From Thermoplasma sp. (GTDB lineage: Archaea; Thermoplasmatota; Thermoplasmata; Thermoplasmatales; Thermoplasmataceae): 64,000 nucleotides of DNA. The stretch spans positions 1-64,000 of the forward strand of contig NZ_VYIJ01000002.1 of NCBI RefSeq assembly GCF_008709555.1, written 5' to 3'. How positions within the stretch are numbered: position 1 is the first letter of the stretch; each line of letters opens with the position of its first letter. Below are positions 47,367 through 56,844 of this stretch, piece by piece. The notes under the pieces were generated by a model. The model searched no databases and had not been told where the DNA came from. It was given only the letters and a program-made list of their open reading frames with translations. The translations under genes and the position numbers were made by a program.

Positions 47367-48233
47367 TCATAACGAAACATAACACAGAACGTATGAAATA
47401 CCTATGGACTCGAGCTGAATCGGATTCTGTAAGGACATCATCAGCGTATCGGATGACAGGATAATCCTATAGCTACCCACTGTTGCATTTCCTGATGCCG
47501 GCGCCATACCTGAGTTGACCATGATATACTTCTCGAGCGATTTTGTGAATGGACCTGTGATTGTGTAGTTCATACCATCCATCTCAATGGATCTGACTGT
47601 AGCCTCCGTTCCGTTGTATGGAACGCTGCCATTCACATTGAAATAGATAAAATCATGGTACATAGCCGTGCCAGAGACATACATCGACGAGGAGGACGAT
47701 TCCGAGAAGTTCTCGCCGCTCATGCGCACCAGAGAGAGTGAAAACGAAGAATTTGATGTGCGTATGAACAACGGGCCATAGAAGACGCTCCCATCCGTCA
47801 CAAAGCTGCCGTAATCGTTCACGCTCATCTGCATAAGAAAGTTAGAGGACGGATATGCAGAGATTATTCCCGACTGTGTGAAATTCAAGGTATAATTATC
47901 ATATACTGTTTTCCCTCCAGCGGCCAAAACTACGGATAATTTGGCGTTGAAGTTTCCATAACTGAGGTTCAGGAATGAGAGGTATGTGTCGAAAGTGTTC
48001 CCGAACCCTCCAGATATTCCTGCAGGAAAGCTCTGCACGAAGCTGTATCCCTGTATGGCCTTGGCTGAGAGCTCATTCTCTGCTGAAATCGCATTCTGAT
48101 AGAAAGCCTGCTGCGATCTCTGCTCCTGAAGGGGGACATACCAGGAAGCATATGCGGTCAATAAAGTAACGACTATCACAAAGATCAGCACTGTTCCTAT
48201 TATCTCTGCGACAGCGTTATCCTCTCGTTTCAC
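47367..48233 (-). CDS. Pilin-like secreted protein with class III signal peptide, unknown
   Basis: A 288-residue protein beginning MKREDNAVAEIIGTVLIFVIVVTLLTAY, a typical archaeal prepilin-like leader and hydrophobic helix. The rest is Ser/Asn/Tyr-rich with many N-glycosylation sequons and beta-strand character, suggesting an extracellular structural or adhesive protein. The start is GTG 48233. Opposite to it lies the LysE gene, with a 302-bp gap between them. It is the second pilin-like gene of the window after that at 23893-24381. No pilus assembly genes are adjacent. Confidence 0.75.
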   Translation of the reverse strand: MKREDNAVAEIIGTVLIFVIVVTLLTAYASWYVPLQEQRSQQAFYQNAISAENELSAKAIQGYSFVQSFPAGISGGFGNTFDTYLSFLNLSYGNFNAKLSVVLAAGGKTVYDNYTLNFTQSGIISAYPSSNFLMQMSVNDYGSFVTDGSVFYGPLFIRTSNSSFSLSLVRMSGENFSESSSSSMYVSGTAMYHDFIYFNVNGSVPYNGTEATVRSIEMDGMNYTITGPFTKSLEKYIMVNSGMAPASGNATVGSYRIILSSDTLMMSLQNPIQLESIGISYVLCYVSL

Positions 48234-48535
48234 GTATATTCAACTTATGATGGTAGATAACCGTTTCCACGATTAAATTCGGTTTCTTCGCCTGAATAAT
48301 GCCAGCAACTGCGAACTCCAGATGAAAGGTCCTGTGGGTAAGTCCTTTTCTTGAAAGGCATGCAGGATGCCACCACCGAATAACCATTCCATGGCTTGTT
48401 GGAAAAGGTTCTGCAGAACGATCCAGGGCCATGATGTGTGAAGGAACAAAAAAAGCAAATGTAGAGACCAAGATGATCTAGCAGAGAATGATGCCAGATA
48501 TCGTAAATATTTGAATATAATATTTATCTCTTCTT
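48234..48535. other. Divergent intergenic region, no gene recognised
   Basis: Contains the promoter of the pilin-like gene (weak TATA-like runs) and that of the LysE-type gene (aatataatatttatc, 48511-48524). The minus-strand frame 48217-48471 has no Shine-Dalgarno site and no family resemblance. Confidence 0.4.
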
Positions 48536-49117
48536 TTGCATAAGGTAACTCCGTTGCTGCTGCTGGCTTATCTCCTAGGAATAGTGGTCGGCCTCTCTCT
48601 GACGGCTCCACCAGGCCCCGTGAATTCGATAATATCATCCGAGAGCATGAAGTCAAAGATGCATGGCATGAGCGTAGGCGCTGGAGCGATGACTGCAGAT
48701 GCCATATTCTTCCTGATAGTTTATATGTTCGGTGCGTTCATACCAGCCTTCATCATTCATGTCCTCTATCTGACGGGTGCGGCGCTGCTTTTTTACATTT
48801 CGTATTCAGTCCTGAGATCCAGAGCATCTACCAGAACGAGGAGGGGCAACTTCATGGTTGGATTGAGTATTGGCATAACAAACCCGTTCCAGATTCTCTG
48901 GTGGATAACGGTTGGTCTGTTCTTCATAAGATCCTTTCATGTTGCATCCATAGCTGGACTATTCACAGGCATAATTATCTGGATTGTATCATTCCCCTTC
49001 GTTATGAACAGATATGCGCGGAGATTCGAACCATACATAAGGGCATTCTCCTTTATTGTGCTGGTTTCCTTCGCGGTGTACCTTCTAGTTTCAGGCATGG
49101 TGTATTTGATACATTGA
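48536..49117 (+). CDS. LysE/RhtB-family exporter
   Basis: A membrane protein of about 193 residues with six helices. The first helix and loop GIVVGLSLTAPPGPVNSIISSESMKS carry the LysE signature (a PGP motif after helix 1), and GLSIGITNPFQILWW matches the second conserved segment. Family members export basic or neutral amino acids. The start is unsettled: TTG 48536 gives the full frame, while TTG 48554 lies 9 nt behind AAGGT and at a better distance from the TATA box near 48521. Confidence 0.85.
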   Translation: MHKVTPLLLLAYLLGIVVGLSLTAPPGPVNSIISSESMKSKMHGMSVGAGAMTADAIFFLIVYMFGAFIPAFIIHVLYLTGAALLFYISYSVLRSRASTRTRRGNFMVGLSIGITNPFQILWWITVGLFFIRSFHVASIAGLFTGIIIWIVSFPFVMNRYARRFEPYIRAFSFIVLVSFAVYLLVSGMVYLIH

Positions 49118-49246
49118 ATACTTGATTCGGACGATAAGGATCTCAATCAATGACTGGACTTTCAAATGCATCTTATGATCTATAAGGTATAAAAAATCAT
49201 GGAGCGCATGAACTCAAATTTAAATCCTCGATGGGCATATTATACT

Positions 49247-49675
49247 ATGAAGATACTTGTGGCCTATGATGGATCTGATGGTGCACAGAAAGCTCTGAGT
49301 TTCTCTATCAATTTCAGAGGAGATTGCCAGAAGATAATAGCTCTATATGTATCGAGGGACATAATTTCCGAGAGCGGCAGACTGACCTACATTCCGGATT
49401 CAATTCTGGAGCGCAGGGATACAGAAGACGAATCCATTCTTGCAAGGGCCAGAAGTATCCTGGTATCTTCAAACATCGAATTTAAGGTTGTCAAGAAGAA
49501 CTCTGATGGTGTTGATGTTTCCAAGGTGATAGTTGATACGGCAAAAGAGATGGAATGCGATATTATAGTCACAGGTACAAGGAAGCTGAGGGGACTCTCA
49601 AAGTACCTTCTTGGTTCCGTGAGTTCAGGAATAATCGCCATATCTCATGTTCCGGTGATCGTGGTTCCACCCTGA
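49247..49675 (+). CDS. Universal stress protein (UspA family)
   Basis: A 142-residue protein starting MKILVAYDGSDGAQKAL, the standard UspA beginning. The ATP-binding type end GTRKLRGLSKYLLGSVSSGIIAISHVPVIVV (G-2x-G-9x-G-S pattern) is present, so it probably binds ATP. ATG 49247 is preferred over the frame start at 49199 because a TATA-like aaatttaaatcc lies 22-30 bp upstream and the shorter form matches the family. Single-gene unit. Confidence 0.88.
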   Translation: MKILVAYDGSDGAQKALSFSINFRGDCQKIIALYVSRDIISESGRLTYIPDSILERRDTEDESILARARSILVSSNIEFKVVKKNSDGVDVSKVIVDTAKEMECDIIVTGTRKLRGLSKYLLGSVSSGIIAISHVPVIVVPP

Positions 49676-49881
49676 ACCATAGGATTCATCAGCATTTTTC
49701 TATCAAACCGTAAGGGCATCTTAAATGGAATGGTATTCTCTTAATTTCAATTATCATTTTAAAACTAACCTATAAAGCAGACCAAATATTTTCCAGCATC
49801 CTCATAATTAATTGCAAGCAGAACCCATATAAATCAGCTTCTGCATGAAATCTTTATATTGGGTAGATTGATATTAGGGCG

Positions 49882-51315
49882 ATGTCAAGCAATTCTGATA
49901 GTAAGCTGAAGGCCAATTCTGTTGGTTTCATGCCACTTCTGGGCCAGTCAATAGCCATGATATCGCCGCTGGGCGCTGTTGCAGCAACTATGACCGGATC
50001 CGCATCTATTGCACTCGGTTCTCTACCACTCGCATATCTCATAGCCATATTTGCAGTTCTTTTCTGGATAAATACACCTTACCAGTATTCCAAGAAGATC
50101 GCGTCTGCAGGAGGCTTCTACACATACAATACTGAAGGTGCAGGAACATATTATGGTTCAGTTTCAGGATATATACTGTTCTTCTCCTATTACATGACCT
50201 ATACGAATGCCATACTGTTCATAACTGGCGTATTCATTCCTGGCCTCTTCAGTATATTCTTCGGCATAACGCTGAGTCCTTACATATGGATACCCCTGCT
50301 CATCGTTTTCGGCCTCATAATCCTGCTGCCAGCATACTTGGGGGTAGAGGGGTCAACGAAGTACAGCTTCGCGTCCTCCATAATACAGATAGCCCTGCTC
50401 ATCATACTCTCCATAGCGATCATCGTAATCAAGGGTCCAGCAAACACTCTGGAACCGTTCACACCGAAGCCAGCGGGTGGGTTCGGACCTGTCTTCGTGG
50501 GTATGATACTTGCGATATTCTCGATGTCCGGATCATCAGCCGTTGTTGCGCTGGGCGAGGAAGCAAAGCAACCAAAGAAGAACATAAGGAATGCCCTGCT
50601 GATAAGCTTCCTGATAACCGGAGCAGTGTTCGTTCTCACATCCTACGCGCTCACCATAGGCTGGGGCATAAACAACATGTCCAGTTTCGCTGCCAGCGGT
50701 CCTGGACTCGCTTATGGTAACGGCATACCGGGAATAATCGTTGCACTGAAGTACCTGGGCATGCCGATGGCAATAGCCATGATGATATTCGCCGTGAACA
50801 GCCTTTACACCGGATCACTTGCGCCTCTGAACAGCGCTGGAAGGATGCTCTATGCGATGGCCAGGGACGGCATAGCTCCAAAGGTATTCAGCAGGGTTCA
50901 CGGGAAGAGGAAAACACCCCATGTGGCCCTTGTTTTTATAGCTGTTTCCGGTATAGTTGTGTCCCTACTAGCTGGTATAATCATGACGCCATTCTTCGGT
51001 TTCCTTTATCTGGTAACAGCATCAGCTGTTGCACTTTTCATAGGCCACATAATGACAGACGTATCCCTGCCCATAGCGTTCAAGAAGTACAGGGAATTCA
51101 GCATTGCAAAGCACGCCATACTTCCGGCCATATCGATAGTACTCCTCCTTATCGGCATATACTACAGCTTCTTCCCACCGTCATATCCGACAAACATAGC
51201 GATAATATCCGCCGTGGTGTTCATGATAGCCGTGACCATAGCACTGAACGTGTATCTCAAGAGGAGAGGCATAACGACCAATGTGCGCTTGGACGGATCG
51301 GCCTCAACGGATTAG
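49882..51315 (+). CDS. APC-family amino acid permease
   Basis: A 477-residue transporter with about 12 helices. The first helix region (LLGQSIAMISPLGAVAATMTG), SAGGFYTYNTEGAGTYYG and SSAVVALGEEAKQPKKNIRNALL are conserved APC patterns. The aatctttatattggg TATA box (about 49848-49861) is 27 bp before ATG 49882. It is distinct from the permease at 25350-26843 though in the same superfamily. A run of seven T after the stop (51324-51331) may terminate it and overlaps the TATA box of rpiA. Confidence 0.87.
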   Translation: MSSNSDSKLKANSVGFMPLLGQSIAMISPLGAVAATMTGSASIALGSLPLAYLIAIFAVLFWINTPYQYSKKIASAGGFYTYNTEGAGTYYGSVSGYILFFSYYMTYTNAILFITGVFIPGLFSIFFGITLSPYIWIPLLIVFGLIILLPAYLGVEGSTKYSFASSIIQIALLIILSIAIIVIKGPANTLEPFTPKPAGGFGPVFVGMILAIFSMSGSSAVVALGEEAKQPKKNIRNALLISFLITGAVFVLTSYALTIGWGINNMSSFAASGPGLAYGNGIPGIIVALKYLGMPMAIAMMIFAVNSLYTGSLAPLNSAGRMLYAMARDGIAPKVFSRVHGKRKTPHVALVFIAVSGIVVSLLAGIIMTPFFGFLYLVTASAVALFIGHIMTDVSLPIAFKKYREFSIAKHAILPAISIVLLLIGIYYSFFPPSYPTNIAIISAVVFMIAVTIALNVYLKRRGITTNVRLDGSASTD

Positions 51316-51350
51316 ACAACAATTTTTTTATAGATTACACATTCCTTTTT

Positions 51351-52076
51351 ATGGCTGATTTCGAGAAACAGAAGATGAATGCCGCAGTGAAGGCTGCTGA
51401 ATATGTGCGCAGCGGCATGTTAGTTGGCCTTGGTACGGGCAGCACATCATATTATCTCATTAAAGAGATTGGAAGACGCGTCAGGGAAGAGGGCTTAAAG
51501 ATAAGGGCTGTGTGCACCTCCAGAAAAACAGAGGATCTCGCCAGGGAGAACGGCATTGAGATACTGCAGAATACGGATGATCAGATAGATCTTACCATCG
51601 ACGGGGCAGATCAGGTGGGAATGTACGGCACACTGATAAAGGGTGGTGGAGGTGCCCTTCTGCGTGAAAAGATCGTTGCGTACAACAGCAAAGAGATGTA
51701 CGTCATAGTCGATAGCAGAAAGATAGAATCGACGCACTTTGGAAGCTTCCCGCTGCCTGTTGAGATCGTGCCATTCATGCATCTCCGAACCGTCCAGAAC
51801 CTGAGGAAGATATGCGAACAGACAGATATAAGGCGTACGGAGAATGGTGAGATATTCGTAACAGACAACGGAAACTACATTGCAGATATGCGGATGGGAA
51901 AGATCAATGATCCACTGGATCTTGAGGAATCATTGAAAAACATACCCGGTGTGGTAGAGGTTGGCCTCTTCAATGGCATAGCGAAGAGAATATTTGAAGG
52001 CACCGATGACGGCTGCAACATCTACAGGATCACTGATCACGGAATCGAGAGGGAAGAGGTCTATTTCGACCACTGA
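51351..52076 (+). CDS. rpiA: Ribose-5-phosphate isomerase A
   Basis: A 241-residue enzyme interconverting ribose-5-phosphate and ribulose-5-phosphate. Conserved blocks are LVGLGTGSTSYYLIKEIG (phosphate loop), LTIDGADQVG (catalytic Asp pair), IKGGGGALLREKIVA (with the catalytic base region) and VDSRKIE. Length is normal. A ttttttatag TATA box about 25 bp upstream of ATG 51351 suggests a leaderless start. It converges on ileS. Confidence 0.95.
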   Translation: MADFEKQKMNAAVKAAEYVRSGMLVGLGTGSTSYYLIKEIGRRVREEGLKIRAVCTSRKTEDLARENGIEILQNTDDQIDLTIDGADQVGMYGTLIKGGGGALLREKIVAYNSKEMYVIVDSRKIESTHFGSFPLPVEIVPFMHLRTVQNLRKICEQTDIRRTENGEIFVTDNGNYIADMRMGKINDPLDLEESLKNIPGVVEVGLFNGIAKRIFEGTDDGCNIYRITDHGIEREEVYFDH

Positions 52077-52083
52077 CCCCCGT

Positions 52084-55000
52084 TCACTTTGCCAGATCTA
52101 TCTTTATTCTGACTGGCTCGCCGTTTATCTCCCATAGCTTCATACCGTCGACCTTGTCCGTGATTATGCTGTCGCTCTGCGTCTCATTCTTTATGTATTC
52201 GGAATGCCTGTTCAGCGCTTCAAGAAAATCGTCTGACAGATCAAGGTATGTTATTATCCTGTCCGTGTAGTTGAGGTTCATCTCCTTTCTCATCACCTGT
52301 ATCCTCCTGACCAGTTCCCTGGCCAGTCCTTCAAGATAATCTTCACGGTCTATGTTCCTGTTTATGAAAACATCTATCCCGTATTTTTCGGTCTGTGAAA
52401 ATGCGTAATCAGGATCCGGGACCCTGCTTATCTCGACCATCTCCGGATCAAGCTTAAATCCTTCTATCTCAACAGACCCATTTTCGGAAAGCTGACTCTG
52501 CAAATCACGCCCGTCCATGGATCTTATCTTCTCCCGTACAGCGTTAACCTTGGATCTGAGCACAGGTGCAGCCTTTTCCATCCTAAGATCCGCTGAGAGC
52601 CTTATTGGTTCATGTTCCTTGTCTATGATGCGTATTTCCTTGGCGTTTAGCTCCGACTTAACCACACCGAGAACCGCGTTATCTATATCGCCGGCTATGA
52701 GTATCTCCCTGAGAGGCTGTCTTCCCTTTATTGAATTCTCCTGCCTGAGCCTGCGCACCGTCTCTATCACCGAATAGGCTCGATCCATATCGTTCTCAAG
52801 CTTCTCATCAAGCAGACTTCCTTCGAATTCTGGGAACGAATCCAAATGCACGCTCTCTCTTCCACCGCCTAGGTTAAGATACAGGAAATCCGAGAAGAAC
52901 GGGGTGATCGGAGCCATTACGCCGGCGAAGGTCTTCAGGGCGTAATAAAGCGTTGAATACGCGCTCTGCTTATCCTCGTCGAAACCCTCAGCCCAGAACC
53001 GCCTTCTTGACAGACGGAGATAGAAGTTGGATAGATCGTCCACGAACTCCATGGATGCCCGCACCACCTCGTGGAAATCAAGCGATTCGTAGGCTTCTCT
53101 GGAAGCCTTCACGAAGCTGTTTGTCTTTGAAACCATGTATCGATCGAGTGGGTTTCCGGAAAGGTGAAGGCCGTTGTACTGGAAGTTGTCTATGTTCGCG
53201 TTGTATGCGAAGAAGGAATACACATTGAGGACCGTCATCAGAGTTTTCCTCGAGACCTCGTCTATGACCTTCTTGTCAAGGTTCTTCGATTTCCATGGCG
53301 CACCATACAGGAAGAAAAGGCGGAGAGAGTCTGGCGGGACCTGGTTGAGAAAATCAAGGGCATAAACTGAATTTCCCTTGCTCTTGCTCATCTTTCTGCC
53401 CTGCTCATCCAGTATGAAGTTTATGGATAGTGCGCTCTCATAGGCGTTCTTATTGAACATTATTGCAGCTATGACATGCAGAACATAGAACCAGCCCCTG
53501 GTCTGGTCTATGGCCTCCGTTATGAATGAGACCGGAACATCAGTCGCCGGATCGAAGTTCCTCTCGAACGGGTAATGCGAGGCCGCATAAGTGGCGCTCC
53601 CGGAATCGAACCATGTATCGATAACATACGGCTCCCTCACCATCTCCTCGCCGCAGGTCGGGCATTTGAATTTAACCTCGTCTATGTAAGGCCTGTGTAG
53701 ATCATCTGGAACCTTTCCTCCAAGATCCTCGATCTCTTTCCTGCTTCCCACAAATACCGTGTGCCCATTCCTGCATCTCCAGGCTGGTAACGGGGTGCCC
53801 CAGAACCTATCCCTGCTCAGGTTCCAGTCCTTGGCCTCGCCCAGGAAGTTGCCGAACCTTCCATGTTTGAGGTAATCGGGCTTCCAGTTTATCCTCTCAT
53901 TGTATTCAACGAGCTTATCCCTTATCCTCGATACGGCTATGAACCATGCATCCAGCGGGTAATACAGGAGAGGCGTATCGCACCTGTAGCAGAATGGATA
54001 ACTATGCTCATACTTCTCGCTCTTTATCAGCAACTGATTTTTCTTGAGATAAGCTATTATATCGTCATTTGCGTCGCGGACGAACCTGCCATTCCATGGT
54101 ATCCCCGGATCAGCAAATCTGCCGTTCTTATCAACCGGATTGAGTATATCGACACCCTCCGCCTTGCCTATCTGATAATCGTCTGCACCGAATGCAGGTG
54201 CCGCATGAACTATACCGGATCCATCCTCTGATGTAACGAAGGATCCAGCCACGACCCTCAGCGTTCCTGCTGGGGCATCTAAGAACGGCATAAGCTGAAC
54301 ATACCTCTTTCCCAGAAGATCCTGGCCCTTAACTCTGCGTATCTCCCTGTAATCCTTGAATATGTATCCTGCCCTTGAGCTTGCAACATAATACCTTGAT
54401 CCCTGCACCTCGATGAGCGAGTATTCCATCTCCGGGTTGACCACAAGGAATTCATTTGAAGGGAGCGTCCATGGGGTTGTAGTCCATGCGACAAAGTACG
54501 TATTATCCTCATCCGCGGATCTGAAGCGAACGTATACAGATGGATCCTTAACGTCCTTGTATCCCTGGGCCACCTCGTGGGAACTCAGACTTGTCTCGCA
54601 CCTTGGGCAGTATGGAACCACGGTATAGTCCTTGTAGAGAAGCCCGTTCTCGTACATGGTCTTAAGCGCGAACCACTCGCTCTCCATGTAATCGTTTCTG
54701 AGCGTGATGTAGTCGCCACTATGGTCTATCGAGAAACCTATCAGATCGTCAACCTGCTTCCATTCATCTATATATCTGAATATACTCTCCCTGCAGTATT
54801 GATTGAACTTCTCCACTCCGAAATTTATTATCTCAGACTTTGTGTGAAAACCAAAATGCTTTTCGGCCTCAAGCTCCACAGGCAATCCGTGGCAGTCCCA
54901 TCCTCCAACCCTCCGGTATATTCTGTGGTCTGTCATCGTGTTGAACCGCAGCACTATGTCCTTTATCGTTCTTGTCATGGCATGACCTATGTGCGGCCTC

Positions 55001-55164
55001 CCATTGGCAGTCGGCGGGCCTTCCAGAAAAACAAACTTCTTGCTTCCCCCCTTCGTTAGGATCTTGCCAAGGATATCCTTATCCTTCCAGTACTTCAGTA
55101 TCTCAGAATCGATCTCCTTCAGCGTCATTCCAGGATCAATCTGCCTAAATCTTAAGGACTGCAT
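52084..55164 (-). CDS. ileS: Isoleucyl-tRNA synthetase
   Basis: A 1026-residue class I synthetase. The HIGH motif is GRPHIGHAMT (about residues 56-65), KMSKS is in GRKMSKSKGN, and the editing domain (CP1) with TTPWTLPSNE and DGSGIVHAAPAFGADDY lies between. The archaeal/eukaryal-type C-terminal domain follows; no C-terminal zinc finger is seen. A TATA box (catatataagg, minus strand) centred near 55191, 27 bp before ATG 55164, indicates a leaderless mRNA. It is complete. Confidence 0.97.
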   Translation of the reverse strand: MQSLRFRQIDPGMTLKEIDSEILKYWKDKDILGKILTKGGSKKFVFLEGPPTANGRPHIGHAMTRTIKDIVLRFNTMTDHRIYRRVGGWDCHGLPVELEAEKHFGFHTKSEIINFGVEKFNQYCRESIFRYIDEWKQVDDLIGFSIDHSGDYITLRNDYMESEWFALKTMYENGLLYKDYTVVPYCPRCETSLSSHEVAQGYKDVKDPSVYVRFRSADEDNTYFVAWTTTPWTLPSNEFLVVNPEMEYSLIEVQGSRYYVASSRAGYIFKDYREIRRVKGQDLLGKRYVQLMPFLDAPAGTLRVVAGSFVTSEDGSGIVHAAPAFGADDYQIGKAEGVDILNPVDKNGRFADPGIPWNGRFVRDANDDIIAYLKKNQLLIKSEKYEHSYPFCYRCDTPLLYYPLDAWFIAVSRIRDKLVEYNERINWKPDYLKHGRFGNFLGEAKDWNLSRDRFWGTPLPAWRCRNGHTVFVGSRKEIEDLGGKVPDDLHRPYIDEVKFKCPTCGEEMVREPYVIDTWFDSGSATYAASHYPFERNFDPATDVPVSFITEAIDQTRGWFYVLHVIAAIMFNKNAYESALSINFILDEQGRKMSKSKGNSVYALDFLNQVPPDSLRLFFLYGAPWKSKNLDKKVIDEVSRKTLMTVLNVYSFFAYNANIDNFQYNGLHLSGNPLDRYMVSKTNSFVKASREAYESLDFHEVVRASMEFVDDLSNFYLRLSRRRFWAEGFDEDKQSAYSTLYYALKTFAGVMAPITPFFSDFLYLNLGGGRESVHLDSFPEFEGSLLDEKLENDMDRAYSVIETVRRLRQENSIKGRQPLREILIAGDIDNAVLGVVKSELNAKEIRIIDKEHEPIRLSADLRMEKAAPVLRSKVNAVREKIRSMDGRDLQSQLSENGSVEIEGFKLDPEMVEISRVPDPDYAFSQTEKYGIDVFINRNIDREDYLEGLARELVRRIQVMRKEMNLNYTDRIITYLDLSDDFLEALNRHSEYIKNETQSDSIITDKVDGMKLWEINGEPVRIKIDLAK

Positions 55165-55342
55165 TCTTTACCTTAATAAACAACCTTATATATGCTTTTA
55201 CCGATTTGTCCTCATTATTCCAGAGGTATCATGGTACTGAAGGAGCGATGTTCCCCATGGATACCTCCGCCGCATATCGGTATAGGCGAAGGTGCCTCAT
55301 CAGGAAAAAATTTGTAAAGCTTCTATCAATCATTCATGGATG

Positions 55343-56203
55343 AAATTCCTCGCCTACTTTGGACATCTGAATATAGACGTTCTTATGTCCGTGGATACGA
55401 TTCCGCGGGAGGGATCGGTAAACGTAAGGGATCTGAAGCAGCGCTTCGGAGGCACGGCTGGCAACTTTGCGATGATAGCACGCAGGATCGGTGTACCATT
55501 CGATGTGTATTCCGTCATTGGCATGAGGACTCACAGGGACTACTATGCCATGATCGAAGGCATGGGTATAGCCACGGAACATATAGAGAGATTTGATGAT
55601 GAGAACGGCCCAATATGCTACATAGCCACGGATGGTAAGAGGCAGGTCGCCTTCATGCATCAGGGACCCATGGAGAAGTGGAGGCCTAATCTGGCTGAGG
55701 ATTATGAGTACGTGCATTTCAGCACTGGTCCGAATTATCTGGATCTAGCGAGAAACACACATGCCAAAATCGTGTTCGACCCATCGCAGGAGATCGGTAA
55801 GTATTCCAGCGAGGAACTGAGGGAATTCTACGATCTTTCGTACATCTCCATATTCAACGACCATGAATACAGGTTATTCAGGGAGAAGACCGGTATAGCT
55901 ACGGCAAAGAACATAACAATAGTAACCAGCGGTGAAAAGGGTTCGACGTTATTCATGGACGGCAGGAAGCAGGATTTTCCAGCAATACCATCGAGCGGCG
56001 ATACAGTAGGTGCTGGAGATTCCTTCAGGGCGGGAATATACCTTGCGCTGTTCAGCCACAGGAGCCTTGAAAAGGGCATGATATATGGCACGGTGATAGC
56101 TCATCACGTAATAGACGATGGCATCGAGGGTTTCACCATGGATTCAGACGAACTGGAGAAGGAAGCCGAGAACTACAGGAGAATGTTCATGAAACGGTCC
56201 TGA
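55343..56203 (+). CDS. PfkB-family nucleoside/sugar kinase
   Basis: A 286-residue ribokinase-fold kinase. It has the N-terminal GHLNIDVL motif, the substrate lid segment QRFGGTAGNFAMIARRIG, and the C-terminal anion hole and catalytic base in SSGDTVGAGDSFRAG. I recall a broad-specificity nucleoside kinase of this family in T. acidophilum that may correspond, but cannot verify. ATG 55343 is chosen over the frame start at 55292: it matches the family start, and an AT-rich box (aaaaaatttgtaaag) lies about 27-30 bp upstream. Ribokinase or fructokinase activity are alternatives. Confidence 0.88.
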   Translation, partial: KFLAYFGHLNIDVLMSVDTIPREGSVNVRDLKQRFGGTAGNFAMIARRIGVPFDVYSVIGMRTHRDYYAMIEGMGIATEHIERFDDENGPICYIATDGKRQVAFMHQGPMEKWRPNLAEDYEYVHFSTGPNYLDLARNTHAKIVFDPSQEIGKYSSEELREFYDLSYISIFNDHEYRLFREKTGIATAKNITIVTSGEKGSTLFMDGRKQDFPAIPSSGDTVGAGDSFRAGIYLALFSHRSLEKGMIYGTVIAHHVIDDGIEGFTMDSDELEKEAENYRRMFMKRS

Positions 56204-56274
56204 ATTCTACACATAAGCGCGATCATAGGTTTCGCAGAGAAAACAATTTTATCAGGATTAGCGTTTTACCAAAG

Positions 56275-56799
56275 ATGATATACGAATTTGAGGGCAGGAT
56301 ACCTGAGATAGATCCGAGTGCATACGTCAGCGATAGCGCAACCGTAATAGGCAAGGTGAAGATCGGCAAGGAGGTCTGGATTGGACCGGGTGCAGTTCTG
56401 CGTGGAGACTACGGAGAGATAGAGGTTGGCGATTATTCTGCGATTGAGGATAACTGCGTCATACATGCCAGGCCCGGTGAGAAGACGATAATAGGACAGC
56501 ACGTCACGATTGGGCATCTATCGGTCATACACACAGGCAGGATAAGAGACTGGGCAGTCATTGGCATGGGTTCCACCGTATCCGACTTCGCCGTCGTTGG
56601 TGTCTGGGCAGCCATAGGTGAAGGGGCCGTTGTCAAGAACAGGCAGGAGATACCGGATGAGGCCGTTGCAGTAGGCATCCCAGCGAAGGTCATAGGAAAG
56701 ATCGATGAGGATTATAAGAAACTCTGGACGGACTACAAGCACAACTATAACACGTTCAGTTCAAGATACAAGACCAATCTGAAACCCATTAAGAGTTAA
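56275..56799 (+). CDS. Gamma-class carbonic anhydrase-like (left-handed beta-helix) protein
   Basis: A 174-residue hexapeptide-repeat protein with the repeated [LIV]-G-x4 pattern from DSATVIGKVKIGKEVWIGPGAVLRGD onward, and a C-terminal helix. The three metal-binding histidines of gamma carbonic anhydrases are visible in CVIHARP and TIGHLSVIH. The Gln/Asn and Glu proton-shuttle residues of Cam are not obvious, so it is closer to CamH/YrdA-type proteins, some with weak or no hydratase activity. A TATA-like caattttatcagg is 27 bp before ATG 56275. Confidence 0.85.
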   Translation: MIYEFEGRIPEIDPSAYVSDSATVIGKVKIGKEVWIGPGAVLRGDYGEIEVGDYSAIEDNCVIHARPGEKTIIGQHVTIGHLSVIHTGRIRDWAVIGMGSTVSDFAVVGVWAAIGEGAVVKNRQEIPDEAVAVGIPAKVIGKIDEDYKKLWTDYKHNYNTFSSRYKTNLKPIKS

Positions 56800-56844
56800 C
56801 CAGAACCATCGACAAGTTTTATTATAAATATTTGATAGGTAAGC

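Noticed and set aside
48217-48471. 84-codon minus-strand frame upstream of the pilin-like gene
   Set aside because: Overlaps the pilin-like gene in another frame, no expression signals, no family resemblance.
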